64,000 bases of DNA, from positions 37,156,674 to 37,220,673 of the forward strand of contig CM068546.1 of assembly GCA_035048495.1 (NCBI GenBank), in the 5' to 3' direction. Source of the stretch: Euptelea pleiosperma (lineage: Eukaryota > Streptophyta > Magnoliopsida > Ranunculales > Eupteleaceae). The stretch's first letter is position 1; each line of letters begins with the position of its first letter. Below the pieces are notes generated by a model. The model had not been told where the DNA came from. It searched no databases and saw only the letters and a list, made by a program, of their open reading frames with translations. Below, piece after piece: positions 28,767-39,153 of this stretch. Both the position numbers and the translations under genes were made by a program.

Positions 28767-30065
28767 TCAAGAGGAAGGAATATAGTAAGCAAAGACAGAA
28801 TAGAATGTCTGTGCTAAAGCGAGACCTATGAGAAGGATGGCTGCTAGAAGAGAAACAATGGCCCAAGGATTGCTAAAGTAGTCGTGCTTCAAGCTGGCTC
28901 GCCATGTGTGCCATTTCCGATCAAAATATCTTTTCACATCGGTCGACACTCCAGAAAGATAACTATCGTTGACGTCGAAGGTGATCTCCCTACAGAGCTT
29001 GTTGAAGAGAGATGCCACGTCCTCGTCGCTCCCGAGCCCATGGCTAATAATCCCTTTGTAACTTAGAATCCCCACGTCTCGCCGACCATTGATTAGCCCA
29101 TCCATGAAACTTATATAAGATGTGACATGGTTACTGCAATGTGGGTAGCATTGCTCGAAGGCCATGAGATTGAGGAAGATGGACTTGGTTGAGTCATGGA
29201 TTATTAGGGGAGGAATGTAAAGAACGCCTTTCTTGAATTCGATATCCATGAATTTGTCCGAGTTCTTCTTTTTGAACTCCACTCCTGAATCCCTTAGCCT
29301 TGTTACACAGTAAATCATTTGCTGAGAGTGGTGCTTGATTTGAGCACACCCAAATGTGGATTTGGATGAGGCGGGGAGGAGACCCTGGCGGAAAACATGG
29401 AGAAGATGCAATCCTGGCTCATTGGAATTTGTTTCCTCGTCGTGTTGATTCTCGCATCCAGGGATAATCGAGTTAAAGAACTGAATAGCGAGGTGACTCA
29501 CTGAGTCAGTTTCATCTGGTTCAGAGGTAAGCGCAAATAACCGGTCGAGTACAAATAAAGGAAGTTGGTTCTCGAGCAACAAGAAGTCACGTTGGATACA
29601 TGGCAAGACTCCACGTGAAGTGAAGATAGGATCACCCCAAGGGTAACCACAATATATGAACCCCTTACGTGAGGCACTGAGCAATTCGAGAATGAAGCAA
29701 GCGTCGAGCAACATCATTTCCACGAATTCTCGACTCTCCATGTCATTGATGGGCTCCTCCGCATAACATTGTCGCGTCTCCTGTTCTAGCTCTAACATGG
29801 CCTCTAGGTAGATCTCCAAATTGTGTCCGCTACGTTCGAGAAAGCGTCGAAGAAGCCTCCACTTATGCTTTTCCATCTCTTTAAGATGTTCCTTGCCCCT
29901 ATGGTAAGGACCTATGGAGACAATTTGAGGGTTGTAAGCCTTCGGTTCCAACTCTCGGAGGTTGTTGGGGACTCTAAAGACACACTGGTTGAGCCAGAAG
30001 CTCGTTCTGCATGGAGGGGCTTGATCTAACTTCTCTTTGATGGTGATCACCCAATCCGATGTCAT
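28767..30065 (-). CDS. DUF247 membrane protein, copy 2
   Basis: An intact 432-residue ORF. Landmarks: CVFRVPNNLRELEPKAY, NPQIVSIGPYHRG (about 45-57), MEKHKWRLLRRFLER, VEMMLLDACFILELL (about 113-127), DFLLLENQLPLFVLDRLF, HVTSYISFMDGLI, and a C-terminal membrane helix (about 401-428, AIVSLLAAILLIGLALAQTF). It is very similar to copies 3 and 4, which share the last 40 residues almost exactly, so these three are recent duplicates. Upstream an N-terminal extension related to that of copy 4 is present but out of frame (MTFPESRIW near 30243), so translation should begin at the MTSDW start. Confidence 0.9.
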   Translation of the reverse strand: MTSDWVITIKEKLDQAPPCRTSFWLNQCVFRVPNNLRELEPKAYNPQIVSIGPYHRGKEHLKEMEKHKWRLLRRFLERSGHNLEIYLEAMLELEQETRQCYAEEPINDMESREFVEMMLLDACFILELLSASRKGFIYCGYPWGDPIFTSRGVLPCIQRDFLLLENQLPLFVLDRLFALTSEPDETDSVSHLAIQFFNSIIPGCENQHDEETNSNEPGLHLLHVFRQGLLPASSKSTFGCAQIKHHSQQMIYCVTRLRDSGVEFKKKNSDKFMDIEFKKGVLYIPPLIIHDSTKSIFLNLMAFEQCYPHCSNHVTSYISFMDGLINGRRDVGILSYKGIISHGLGSDEDVASLFNKLCREITFDVNDSYLSGVSTDVKRYFDRKWHTWRASLKHDYFSNPWAIVSLLAAILLIGLALAQTFYSVFAYYIPSS

Positions 30066-30254
30066 AATTGGAGAATTGGGTTCTTCGATCTCTTTCCTTG
30101 GGTTCTTGATTGGAATCGAACGAACCTCGTTGCTTGGGTTGACGCGGAGCGATCAGCTTTCTCCTTCTTTGGCTTCCCGTTGATGCGAAGCAGACAACAC
30201 CTCTTAGCTTTCTTTTCCAAATTCTTGATTCAGGGAATGTCATTTGCGTCGGAA

Positions 30255-30420
30255 ATAATGGTTAAATACAACGGTTAGAATCACGCCTTAAAAAGTACTA
30301 AAATCTAATGGTTAGGAATTACCAATCAAGGTGATATTTGGTATTTATATCTATGAAGGAGTCGGATAAACATCCATGCGGTTAGTTGGTCCAGATTGTA
30401 GCGTTGAGTAACATCATATT
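30255..30420. mobile_element. Half of a Mutator-like palindromic MITE
   Basis: Matches the right arm of the elements at 39154 and 43758 (CAACGGTTAGAATCACGCC, ACCAATCAAGGTGAT, AACATCCATGCGG) just upstream of DUF247 copy 2. The left arm is absent. Confidence 0.6.
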
Positions 30421-30548
30421 CCTATTTTGAATCTAAATATCCTTTGAATAATACAAACTGATATTCCAATAAAAGTCCAAGATGTGAATTGACCGGTCAC
30501 TAAACTACACGCGCAGGCTGCGGAGCAGGAATCCATTTTTGGTCAGTT

Positions 30549-30668
30549 GTGCAAGTGGAGAAAAAATTCGCTGGTCCCGTAGTCTTTCAAATTCTAAAGG
30601 TCCCCTCCCAACAATGAACAAACTAACAAAAACTTTGAAGGTCCCGGGGACCAGCGAATTTTCTCTCC
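30549..30668. mobile_element. Small foldback element, 'TTCGCTGGTCCC' arms
   Basis: The left end GGAGAAAAAATTCGCTGG is matched by the right end CCAGCGAATTTTCTCTCC, with further complementarity through GGTCCC. Confidence 0.75.
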
Positions 30669-30822
30669 AAGCAAGCAACCCCAAAGGGAGTTGCACAGAT
30701 GCAACCCCCAAAAACAAGAAAAACTGTCTAAAACCGAATTAATTTTTTTTTTTTTTTTTTTTTTGTTGGGTTGCATCTGTGCAACTCCCTTAAGTATTGC
30801 TTCCTAGCATTCCTCTTTCTAA
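30669..30822. mobile_element. Foldback element, 'AGTTGCACAGATGCAACCC' arms
   Basis: GGGAGTTGCACAGATGCAAC on the left is complementary to GTTGCATCTGTGCAACTCCC on the right. The loop contains a T-rich run. The complete form is at 43112-43445. The left end here is cut where the preceding small foldback sits. Confidence 0.7.
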
Positions 30823-31409
30823 AACAGCTGTGCTTGGATAAACTTATTAAAGGAAAAATATACACCATGATTATGAGATTCATCATCCTCGATGGACCCA
30901 ACTACCCATATGTGCATGATGGCCACCTACTCGTAATCTGGACCGTTCAATCAAGTATCAAGTGAGTTATCTGTCCAATGAGGTAGGTATAACTTGAGAT
31001 ATCTAATAACCGCTATAACTTGACCTATGTTTGCTAATTAAGCGTACTACTTTCATATAAATTGGAAGGTTAAGAACTTAAGACAATCCATTTAGTTTGA
31101 TTTTGGTGCTATGGGCATTCAAGAGGTGGCCCACCAATCGAAGGATTCGGATTATAATTTGTACTATAGACCAGTTTTAAAACTTGTCCAGTTAACTCGA
31201 AACTTGGTCAAGTTGACTTGAAATAAACTCGAATTGAATAAACAACGGATTTGGTACATTGTTTTTCTGTAAAAAATGATGCACCACGTACGATTGTTTT
31301 ATAATCGAGGCACCAAATAAGTTTTCCGAACACATTGTCAACACAAACTCAACCAAATCTTAAAAATTTTGCTTATAAAAAAATGATATTTATATATTAA
31401 TATTAATAT

Positions 31410-31793
31410 GGGTTAGGATCCGGGGACAACAATTTTCACAACAATTTTGGCTTACCCACATGGAAGATGAATCCATGGCTGATTTTTGGTGAGGATGATC
31501 TTCTCACCATATAGATCACTCCTACAAAAAATCAGCTCATTCTGAAATTTCTAACCCCATCAGTGTAATCTTCAAGTTAACGGTAAAAATAGATGGTCCA
31601 TAATTCTTCAACTTTTAAACCAGTCCACGAATGTCAGAATGATTTGAATTTTTGTGATGATGATCTCCTTGCCATAGAGACCATCCTCGCCAAAAATCAT
31701 CTAATTCCAAAACTCGTAATTTATATATTGGCCCATGCCATCTTTTTGTTGTAAAAAATGTTGTGAAAATTGTTGTCTCCCGATCCTGACCCT
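31410..31793. mobile_element. Mutator-like foldback MITE with 9-bp TSD
   Basis: The ends GGGTTAGGATCCGGGGACAA and TTGTCTCCCGATCCTGACCC are imperfect inverted repeats. The flanks TATTAATAT (31401-31409) and TACTAATAT (31794-31802) match at 8 of 9 positions. The inside is the GGTGAGGATGAT family. Confidence 0.75.
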
Positions 31794-31929
31794 ACTAATA
31801 TATGTATATAATATTAATATATTACTCGAGTCGAGTTACTTCGGGTCGAGTTTGAGTCTTCGAGTTAACTCAACTCGGTACACTTTCCAGTCGAGTTGAG
31901 TTTTTGAGTTTTTAAATACTGTTATCGAC

Positions 31930-32228
31930 CATGGTTTAAAAAATGGCCGTTATTTTCGTTATAATGGCCTTTTTTTTAAAAATAATGGCAGGTATAGCGA
32001 ACCGTTATTTTATGAAAAAATTGTGGAAAAAACAACTACTAGGTTCGCTATGTTTCCATTATAAATTTTATTGAAATTCTGGAATTCAAATTTTGAATTT
32101 TACCGCTGTTTTTATTTTTTTTTTCCCTTTTTTCTGGTTCGTTATAATTATTTATAATGGAAAAAACGGTAACATCCCCAAACCGTTATATCGTTAATTC
32201 GTTATAATGCCCCCCTTTAAACCTTGCT
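31930..32228. mobile_element. Foldback element with GTTATAATGG core
   Basis: The left end is CCATGGTTTAAAAAATGGCC, and the right end is CCCCCCTTTAAACCTTG. The body is made of CCGTTATTTT and CGTTATAATGG units. Confidence 0.6.
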
Positions 32229-32564
32229 ATAGACGGTAATTACCGTGTAAGTGCACGATGCACTGAGTTGAAGTTGGAATTTTATATAGTCAGATGGGTA
32301 CCACTTCTCATCTGTCCTATTTTAAAGCGAAAACTTGGGTTAGCGATCACCGAGGCTTCACAAGACGTTCATTTTCACAAGTTGTTTAACATGGGGCGGC
32401 ACACTATTAGAGACCACTGCCCGTGTAGATGTTTGGCCCATCTACACATCAATTAATGATGTCAAACCTTTAGATGTGAGTACCCAGCCCAAATAATGTT
32501 TGAAATCCACAGTTGAAAATAAACAATGGAAAAACTCTAATCCAACAGATAGAAATTAGTTACT

Positions 32565-32645
32565 CGGTGATGGCGGGTATTGAACCCAAGTCTATGGTAT
32601 ATATCATCACCCACAAACTTTACCAACTGAGCAAGCTAAAAGCTA
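32565..32645 (-). mobile_element. tRNA-derived SINE head
   Basis: On the minus strand it reads TAGCTTGCTCAGTTGGTAAA (A box) and GGGTTCAATACCC (B box), closely matching the SINE at 27353. The tail is missing. Confidence 0.6.
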
Positions 32646-32739
32646 TTTTATAGCTTATGAGAAACTGTTATAGTTTAGGGAAAATTTATTTGCAACCCAC
32701 AAATTGTGCAAGCAAGTAGCCTGGGGAAAACTTTGGTGA

Positions 32740-32985
32740 CCACCCCCGATGACCCGCCCACAATATGAGCCACGTGGCACACTTCTAGAGGACACTGACC
32801 GTATGGATGTTTGGCCAATCCTCATATCCAAAAATCAGCCTGATCAGTGATAACCATAGGAAGTCGAACATTATTGACCATTATTTGGGTACAAGGATCC
32901 AAAGGTTGGAAATCATCAATCAGGCTGATTTTTGGTTTGTAGGCCCATCTAGGGATTGGCCTACAGACCAACCATTAATAATTAA
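32740..32985. mobile_element. MITE, 'GATGTTTGGCCAATCC' family
   Basis: The left arm AAAAATCAGCCTGATCAGTG and right arm ATCAATCAGGCTGATTTTTG are complementary. Confidence 0.65.
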
Positions 32986-33040
32986 ACCTTTAATAAAACT
33001 TTTTTAAATGACATGAACAAATTCTTAAGTAAATGGAAAG

Positions 33041-33450
33041 GAAAAAAGATGTAACAAGGTGTGCCTGAAACTTTTTCAAATGCGGAAGCATGATTCTTGT
33101 TACTTATCGCTGTCATCTGGGCCCACTTCTTGTTATTCATCGCTGTCATCTGGGCCCACTGACCACATCCTCCTGGTGGATATAGTATACACACCAAAAA
33201 TCAGCCAGAATCAGGTTCATCTCTAACCATTTAGATTTTAGTACTTTTAAAGGCGTTCTTATAGCCGTTGAATTCAGTTATCGTTTTAAGTACTAAAACC
33301 AACTTCTAAAAATCATCAAACAAGCTGATTTTTGGTATGAACATCTACTAAGGGATTTTCTAAACATCCATGCGGTCAGGGACCCAGATGGCAGCGGTGA
33401 ATAACAGAAATGCGCTTTCGCATTTGAAAAGATCTCAGGTATACCTTGTT
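33041..33450. mobile_element. Mutator-like palindromic MITE (3' end damaged)
   Basis: Starts AAAAAAGATGTAACAAGG and contains GGGCCCACTGACC with a complementary right half ending CAGGTATACCTTGTT. The final terminal bases are lost. A 35-bp unit (TGTTA(C/T)T(T/C)ATCGCTGTCATC) is repeated at the left. Confidence 0.75.
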
Positions 33451-33661
33451 CAAGAAGGATTAAAGTTCACATTAGAGACAAAAGGCACATCCTTATGATT
33501 TAGTTGCAAAATCATCAAAGACAATCTGGACCACAATCAAAATCAGAACATGCTTGGGTTTGGATCCTGCAAAATCCAAGATCTTACAAATCTAACAAAA
33601 AACAAGAGAACTATAGAAAGACGAGTTGAGGTCCAGGCTTGAAAAGTCAAAGTCGATCGTC

Positions 33662-35074
33662 TTAAGAAGAAGGAATATAGTAAGCAAAGACGGTATAGAA
33701 TGTCTGTGCTAAAGTGAGACCAATGAGAAGAATGGCTGCTAGAAGAGAAACAATGGCCCAAGGGTTGCTAAAGTAGTCGTGCTTCAAGCTGGCTCGCCAT
33801 GTGTGCCATTTCCGATCAAAATATCTATTCACGTCGGTCGACACTCCAGAAAGATAACAATCGTCGATGTCGAAGGCGATCTCCCTACATAGATTGTTGA
33901 AGAGAGATGCCACCTCCTCTTCGCTCCCGAGCCCATGGTCAATAATCCCTTTGTAACGTAGATACCCCACGTCTTGTGGACAATTGATTAGCCCATCCAT
34001 GAAACTTGTATAGGATGTGACATGGTTACTGCAATGTGGGTAGTATTGCTCGAAGGCCATGAGATTGAGGAACAGGGACTTGGTTGAGTCATAGATTCTT
34101 AAGGGAGGAATGTAAAGAACGCCTTTCTTGAATTCGATGTCCATGAACACTTCCGAGTCCTTCTTTTTGAACTTCACTCCTGAATCCCTTAGCTTTGTCA
34201 CACAGTGCATCTTTAGTTGGTGGTGCAGCTGGTGCTCGATGTCCATGAACTTGTCCGAGTCCTTCTTTTTGAACTTCACTCCTGAATCCCTTAGCTTTGT
34301 CACACAGTGCATCTTTCGTTGGTGGTGCTGGTTTTCGTACATGGTGCTCTTCCTGGATGAGGGTAGAAGACTCTGGTGGACGACATGGAGAAGATGCAAT
34401 GATTCTGGCTTCCTGGTATTTGATACCTCATGGTGTTGATTCCCACGTCCATGGATGAACGAGTCAAAGAACCTAAGAGCGAGTTGACTCACCGAGTCAG
34501 GTTCATCTGGCTTAGAGGTAAGCGCAAATAATCGATCGAGTACAAATAATGGAAGTTGGTTCTCGATCATCAACAAGTCACGTTGGATACATGGCAAGAC
34601 TCCACGTGATGTGAAGATAGGATCAACCTCAGAGTAATCACAATCTGAAAGCCCCTTACATTTGACAGTGAGCAATTCAAGAATGAAGCAAGCATCAAGC
34701 AACATCATTTCCACGAATTCTGGACTCTTCATTCCTTTGATGGGCTTTCCATAACATCGTCGCGTCTTCTCTACCAGCTCTAACATGGCATCTAGGCAGG
34801 GCTCCAAATTGGTTTCGGTACGTCTGAGACGCCGTTGAAGAAGCCTCCACTTATGTATTTCCATCTCTTTATGACGCTTCTTGCCCCTATGGTAAGGGCC
34901 TATGGAGACAATTTGAGGGATGTAGGCCTTCGGCTCCATCTCTCGGAGGTTCTTGGGGACTCTAAAGACACAATGGTTGATCGAGGACCTTTCTTGAGCT
35001 AGCTTCGTTTGGATCGCGATCACCCAATCGCCCGATTTTGTAATTTGAGAATTGGCCGCTTCTACTCTTTCCAT
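33662..35074 (-). CDS. DUF247 membrane protein, copy 3, with internal duplication
   Basis: An intact 470-residue ORF, longer than its neighbours because residues 255-288 are repeated as 289-322 (both start MHCVTKLRDSGVKFKKKDS). At DNA level this is a 102-bp in-frame tandem duplication. Other landmarks are normal: CVFRVPKNLREMEPKAY, IVSIGPYHRG, VEMMLLDACFILELL, LLMIENQLPLFVLDRLF, and the C-terminal helix AIVSLLAAILLIGLTLAQTF. The start is MERVEA. Upstream the MTLPE extension shared with copy 4 is broken by a stop at its sixth codon. A membrane protein of unknown activity; the duplicated block precedes the MDIEFKKGVLYIPPL region common to the family. Confidence 0.9.
   Translation of the reverse strand: MERVEAANSQITKSGDWVIAIQTKLAQERSSINHCVFRVPKNLREMEPKAYIPQIVSIGPYHRGKKRHKEMEIHKWRLLQRRLRRTETNLEPCLDAMLELVEKTRRCYGKPIKGMKSPEFVEMMLLDACFILELLTVKCKGLSDCDYSEVDPIFTSRGVLPCIQRDLLMIENQLPLFVLDRLFALTSKPDEPDSVSQLALRFFDSFIHGRGNQHHEVSNTRKPESLHLLHVVHQSLLPSSRKSTMYENQHHQRKMHCVTKLRDSGVKFKKKDSDKFMDIEHQLHHQLKMHCVTKLRDSGVKFKKKDSEVFMDIEFKKGVLYIPPLRIYDSTKSLFLNLMAFEQYYPHCSNHVTSYTSFMDGLINCPQDVGYLRYKGIIDHGLGSEEEVASLFNNLCREIAFDIDDCYLSGVSTDVNRYFDRKWHTWRASLKHDYFSNPWAIVSLLAAILLIGLTLAQTFYTVFAYYIPSS
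34107..34312. repeat. 102-bp in-frame tandem duplication inside DUF247 copy 3
   Basis: The word ATGTCCATGAAC recurs at 34137 and 34239, exactly 102 bp apart, and the following 70 bases are nearly identical. Six or fewer differences are visible, so it is recent. Confidence 0.92.
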
Positions 35075-35284
35075 TGTTTCTTGATTGAAATCGGAAGAAC
35101 TTCCGATCAGCTTTATCCTTTTTTGGCTTCCCGTTAGTGCAAAGATGACAACCCGTCCTGGTTTTTTTCTCCGGATTTTTTATTCAGGCAATGTCATTTG
35201 TGCAGGACTTAATGTGGAAGCGTTAAGAGGCAGAGAGAAATGAAGATAATTAAGGAGTTTGTATCATTCAAAATCACCCATATT

Positions 35285-36371
35285 GGTTGAGGAGATGCCT
35301 CAGCCCCTATCATGCTGTGACATGTGGGGGTGAGGTCAAGGGTAACCGGAGTAGTTGGAAATATTTTAGATGCAGAGGACTTTGTATCCAGTCGATGCAG
35401 ATGGGTCTCATGGCCCTACAAAGCTCATTTTTGGACCCTACTAACCGCATGGATGTTTACCCCACCCCCTAGGTGGATATATATACGAAACATCAGTCTC
35501 ATTGATTTTTTCTAGCCATATATTATAGCACATTTTTAGGATTGAGTAGCCGTTGGATTTAAGCATGTATTTTGCAAATTTTTGGGCACTTAACCCAACG
35601 GCTATAGATAATCAACCAAGCTGATTTTTGGTATGCATATCCACCAAGGGGTGGGGTAAACATCCATTCCGTTAGTGGTCCCAAAACAATGAGCCATGTA
35701 GGGCCACGAGACCCCTCTGCATCTAAAAATTTTCCCGAGTAGTTTTTTGTTCACGCTATTTTTTTGGGGAAAAATTTCAGATGAAGAGGACTTTGGATGC
35801 AGAGGGGTCTCGTGGTCGGACAAATCTAGTATGCAACTAAGTATGGAAACAGTGTCAGTACTGTTGGATGCTCCTTGAAAAATGTGTTATTTCAATGTTT
35901 TCGAAAAAAATATTTTATAAATTAAAAACACGTTTTTCAAGGAGCATTCCTACTAGATTTGTCCCTCGTGGTTCTATATGGCTCATTTTTGGTGGACATG
36001 AATATGAAAACTTAGTCACATTTTCTGATTTTATCTAGCCATAGATTTTAACACTTTTTTAGGATTGACTGTAACCGTTGGATTCAAGCAAGTTTTTTGC
36101 ATATCTTTTGAACACTTAATCCAATAGCTACAAATTATCAACCAAGCTGATTTTTAGTATGCACAACAACCAAGGGGTGGGGTACACATCCATGCGATTA
36201 GTGGGCCCCAAAAATGATCCATGCGGGGCCACGAGACCCCTCTGCATTAACTGCATCCAAAGTGCTCTGCACCTAAATTTTTTTTCTTTTTTTGGTATAA
36301 CTTACTCTTTAGGTAGCCTTTGCCTTCTCCACATGTCACAACATGATAGGAGTCGAGGCATCTCCTCAACC
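35285..36371. mobile_element. 1.09-kb element with TIRs of about 60 bp
   Basis: The left terminus GGTTGAGGAGATGCCTCAGC and the right terminus's complement GGTTGAGGAGATGCCTCGAC match for about 60 bp. The inside holds two tandem palindromes with GCATGGATGTTTACCCCACC or ACACATCCATGCG words and TGCAGAGG blocks. No clear target duplication, no ORF. Confidence 0.75.
35817..35964. mobile_element. hAT-like MITE with exact 8-bp TSD, nested
   Basis: The ends are CGGACAAATCTAGTATGC and ACTAGATTTGTCC. CTCGTGGT flanks it at 35809-35816 and 35965-35972. It sits within the 1.09-kb element. Confidence 0.82.
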
Positions 36372-36386
36372 AAGAATATTTTGATG

Positions 36387-36594
36387 GGAGAAACTAGTAT
36401 GCAAATGGTTACATACTTTCAGCATGTAAATTTGGCCAAAAGGTGACAAGAAGCAATCAAACGTCTGTTAACCCAATGTCTCCATAACATCTATCCTGAA
36501 CAGGGTTAACCCAAGGTTTGGTTGTTAAGTGTCACTTTCTGGCTGTATTTACAAACCCAAAAGTATGCAATCATTTGCATACTAGATTTTCTCT
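36387..36594. mobile_element. MITE, 'ACTAGTATGCAAATG' ends
   Basis: The left end GAGAAACTAGTATGCAAATG is complementary to the right end CATTTGCATACTAGATTTTC. Confidence 0.75.
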
Positions 36595-36802
36595 GACAAA
36601 TCTAGTCTGCAACTGATTACAGACTCAAAACTATGCAAACATTGTATCCACCATTGAATGTTCCTTGAACAATGTGTTTTTAATTTATAAAATATATTTT
36701 TAAATAATATCTAAATAATACATTTTTCAAGGGACATCCAACAGTAATTACAATGTTTGAATACTTTTAGGTCTAGAAGCAGTTGCAGACTAGATTTATC
36801 CG
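36595..36802. mobile_element. MITE related to 35817-35964
   Basis: Begins TGACAAATCTAGTCTGCAAC and ends GTTGCAGACTAGATTTATCC. It abuts the preceding MITE with no gap. Confidence 0.72.
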
Positions 36803-36807
36803 ATTTT

Positions 36808-37035
36808 CCGTGGATTTTTGAAATGGCGAAGAAGTGGCCAATCACATGGTGCCACAACCTACTATTGTTTCGAGAAAACTTTTGAAGCCGCCACTGCTGG
36901 GCCGCTTCTAACTTTCGGGGCTTCAAAATTTTTTCTCTCCGTACAAACCCAGAATGTTTTTAGAAAAGCAGGTTGTGGCGCCATGTAAATGGCCACTGCT
37001 TCGCTGCTTCAAAAATTCACTGCTTCAAAATTTTC
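36808..37035. mobile_element. Foldback inside a foldback, 'CTTCAAAATTTT' arms
   Basis: The outer arms pair CACATGGTGCCACAACCT with its complement near 36970. An inner pair, GAGAAAACTTTTGAAGCCGC with GGCTTCAAAATTTTTTCTC, lies in the loop. Confidence 0.6.
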
Positions 37036-37189
37036 TGTAGTTAGATCATCCAATAAAACGCAAGATGTGAATTGACCAGTCACCTAATTCCCCATATGTG
37101 CAGGTGTCCGACCATGGTAATGGCCTGGGGATCAAGGTTGAATTGGTCGTCCCGAACAGTGTGCCAGGTGGTGCTTTTTTATGTTCCCG

Positions 37190-37410
37190 GGCCATGGACA
37201 CACATCAACGTGACGGACGGACCAGAGTATGAGACACGTGACAGTATGCTGTTTGGCCCACTCTCCCAAAAATCAACCTGATTAGTGATTTCTAACCTTT
37301 AGATCTGACAGTATGCTCGAGATCCAAGGTAAAAAATAAATCATGAAAAAGACTATAACAACTGTTAGAAATCACTAAAAAGTGTATCACGTGCCTTATA
37401 CTCCGGTCCG
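37190..37410. mobile_element. MITE, 'AAAAATCAACCTGATTAGTG' family
   Basis: GACGGACCAGAGTATGAGAC at the left pairs with GCCTTATACTCCGGTCCGTC at the right. The inner block AAAAATCAACCTGATTAGTG is shared with other copies. Confidence 0.65.
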
Positions 37411-37749
37411 TCATCAAGGATTTATTCATAATTTCATAACAATGAGTGGGTTCGCCAATCATTCTTGGTCAGTGGGCTGGGAAGGTGTGTACCACGTGGT
37501 GCATTTTTTTTGCTCCCCACAGTAGAAAGTCCCCTCAGGTTCACGGTAAAATGATACGGGACTTTGCTAATTAGATGTCGATTGCTCGATCAGAGCATGT
37601 AGACGCGCACGGTGCGTGATTGGAAACGAGTTTCAAGTTGGGCGGTAAGAGACCATTTCCCTGCAACTCGTGCAAGTGAAACCAAAGTTTTGTGGGCCTC
37701 CCGTTTAGATTGGCAACAAACAAGTTACAATTGGTTACCAAACACGCAC

Positions 37750-38150
37750 CCTTTAAAGATATGTTTCATCCTGAGAGTGAGAGAGAGAGAGAGAGCAAAC
37801 CAACCTGATTCTTGATGGAGTACTGAAATATAGAAGACAAGCTTCCGAGTTCCCACTCGTGACTCGTGATTCGTGACTCGCGACCGGGAAAACCGACCGG
37901 GAAGAATGATCCGAACCTAAGCGCAACTGATTCCAGGTAAAGCCATGGCAAGAGACGACATGCAGATGCAAAGAAAAGGAACATAAAATGAAGAGAGAAG
38001 CAGCACCTCGCACACAGAAAATAGAAAAGGGTGTCTAGTCAAGTCAATGAGGGAAAGTAGTTCAATAATGCAGAGATGAGTGAATTCAAGGTGCTCGTCT
38101 GCCACACCACATAAATTACGGACTGCCAACCTAGCACCAGCATATGTATA
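37750..38150. repeat. Duplicated upstream block A (GAGAGA, then GGAAGAATGATCCGAACC)
   Basis: This block recurs at 42190-42500 and, split, at 47880-48520. Shared landmarks are the (GA)n tract, ACCTGATTCTTGATGGAGT, AAACCGACCGGGAAGAATGA, GATGCAAAGAAAAGGAA, and GTCAATGAGG(G)AAAGTAG. It lies upstream of DUF247 copies 3, 4 and 5 and may hold their promoter or leader. No ORF is conserved. Confidence 0.75.
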
Positions 38151-38559
38151 TCCATGGGCCCCACTAAGTAGATGTCATAATGAATATCAATTTGATCCGA
38201 CAATAGCAATAATCATCGGATCTCTCCATCACATTTGTTTGGTTGGATGATTAAAAGGCCAAGTCTCCAAGAAATAAATGGTGAGTAAAACTTCGATGAC
38301 AGTTGCCTGTCATCGAAGCCCCCCGTGACAGCCAATGAGTTCCTGGCACATACCCCGGTTGCTTTTTGCCACGCACAATGTGAGTACGTGTTTGTTGCAA
38401 ATTTAAAACAAAAGGAAAATTTCTCAAATAATTACAAAAGTACTGAAAATGAATTGAAGTTACAAAGTTTTCAAAAAAGGGAAAATTTTCAAATAATAAG
38501 TTAATATCCGATTATTCGAATATGGATTTGAATTCGGAATTGCAACAAATTAAATCCCA

Positions 38560-38995
38560 CATCCTCAAGGGAATTCGCGGGGATAGTGTTTTGGAGTAGC
38601 TTGGGTGCAACCTAGATCCATTTAGGAGTTACTCCTTTCGTGGGAATGCAAAGGCTTTAGCAGTTTGGGCAAAAGGCTTTGGGCTTTAACTCCACTTGTA
38701 GATGTTTGAGGGGAAAAGTTTGTCTTTGGAAGCCTTAGTCTTAGAGATCAAAGAGCTTATTTTTCTTTGGGTCAAATTCTATAAGGAGGGGAGAGGTATT
38801 TTCTTTGAGGATGTCGTATTCAAGTGGGACTCATTAATCTATCATGAGTAAGGGGTGTGTGTTTGTTGTTGGATAGGGTAGGGAGGGAGTGGAATTACTT
38901 TGATCTTGTTTTGCTGTTGTTCTCTTGGTTGCTAAGGTGGCTATCTCATCCTTCTAGCTTTCCTTCCTTTTTAATAAATTTTAGTTTACTTATCA
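38560..38995 (+). mobile_element. Probable LINE-derived remnant
   Basis: A GT-rich segment ending TTTTAATAAATTTTAGTTTACTTATC, like the 3' ends of the LINEs in this window. No readable protein domain. Confidence 0.3.
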
Positions 38996-39153
38996 ATAAA
39001 TAATAATTAAAAATATTTGAAAAAATAACATATGTGATATTGGCTTATGATCTTTATCAATAATCTATTAGAATATAATATGTATATAAAATTATAAGAA
39101 AATGATTGTTTGACTTAATTCACGCCAAACTAACTTTTTCACTTTTTAACTTA

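Noticed and set aside
34128..34439. Plus-strand ORF with a repeated SFFLNFTPESLSFVTQC peptide
   Set aside because: It is the antisense of the 102-bp duplication inside DUF247 copy 3.
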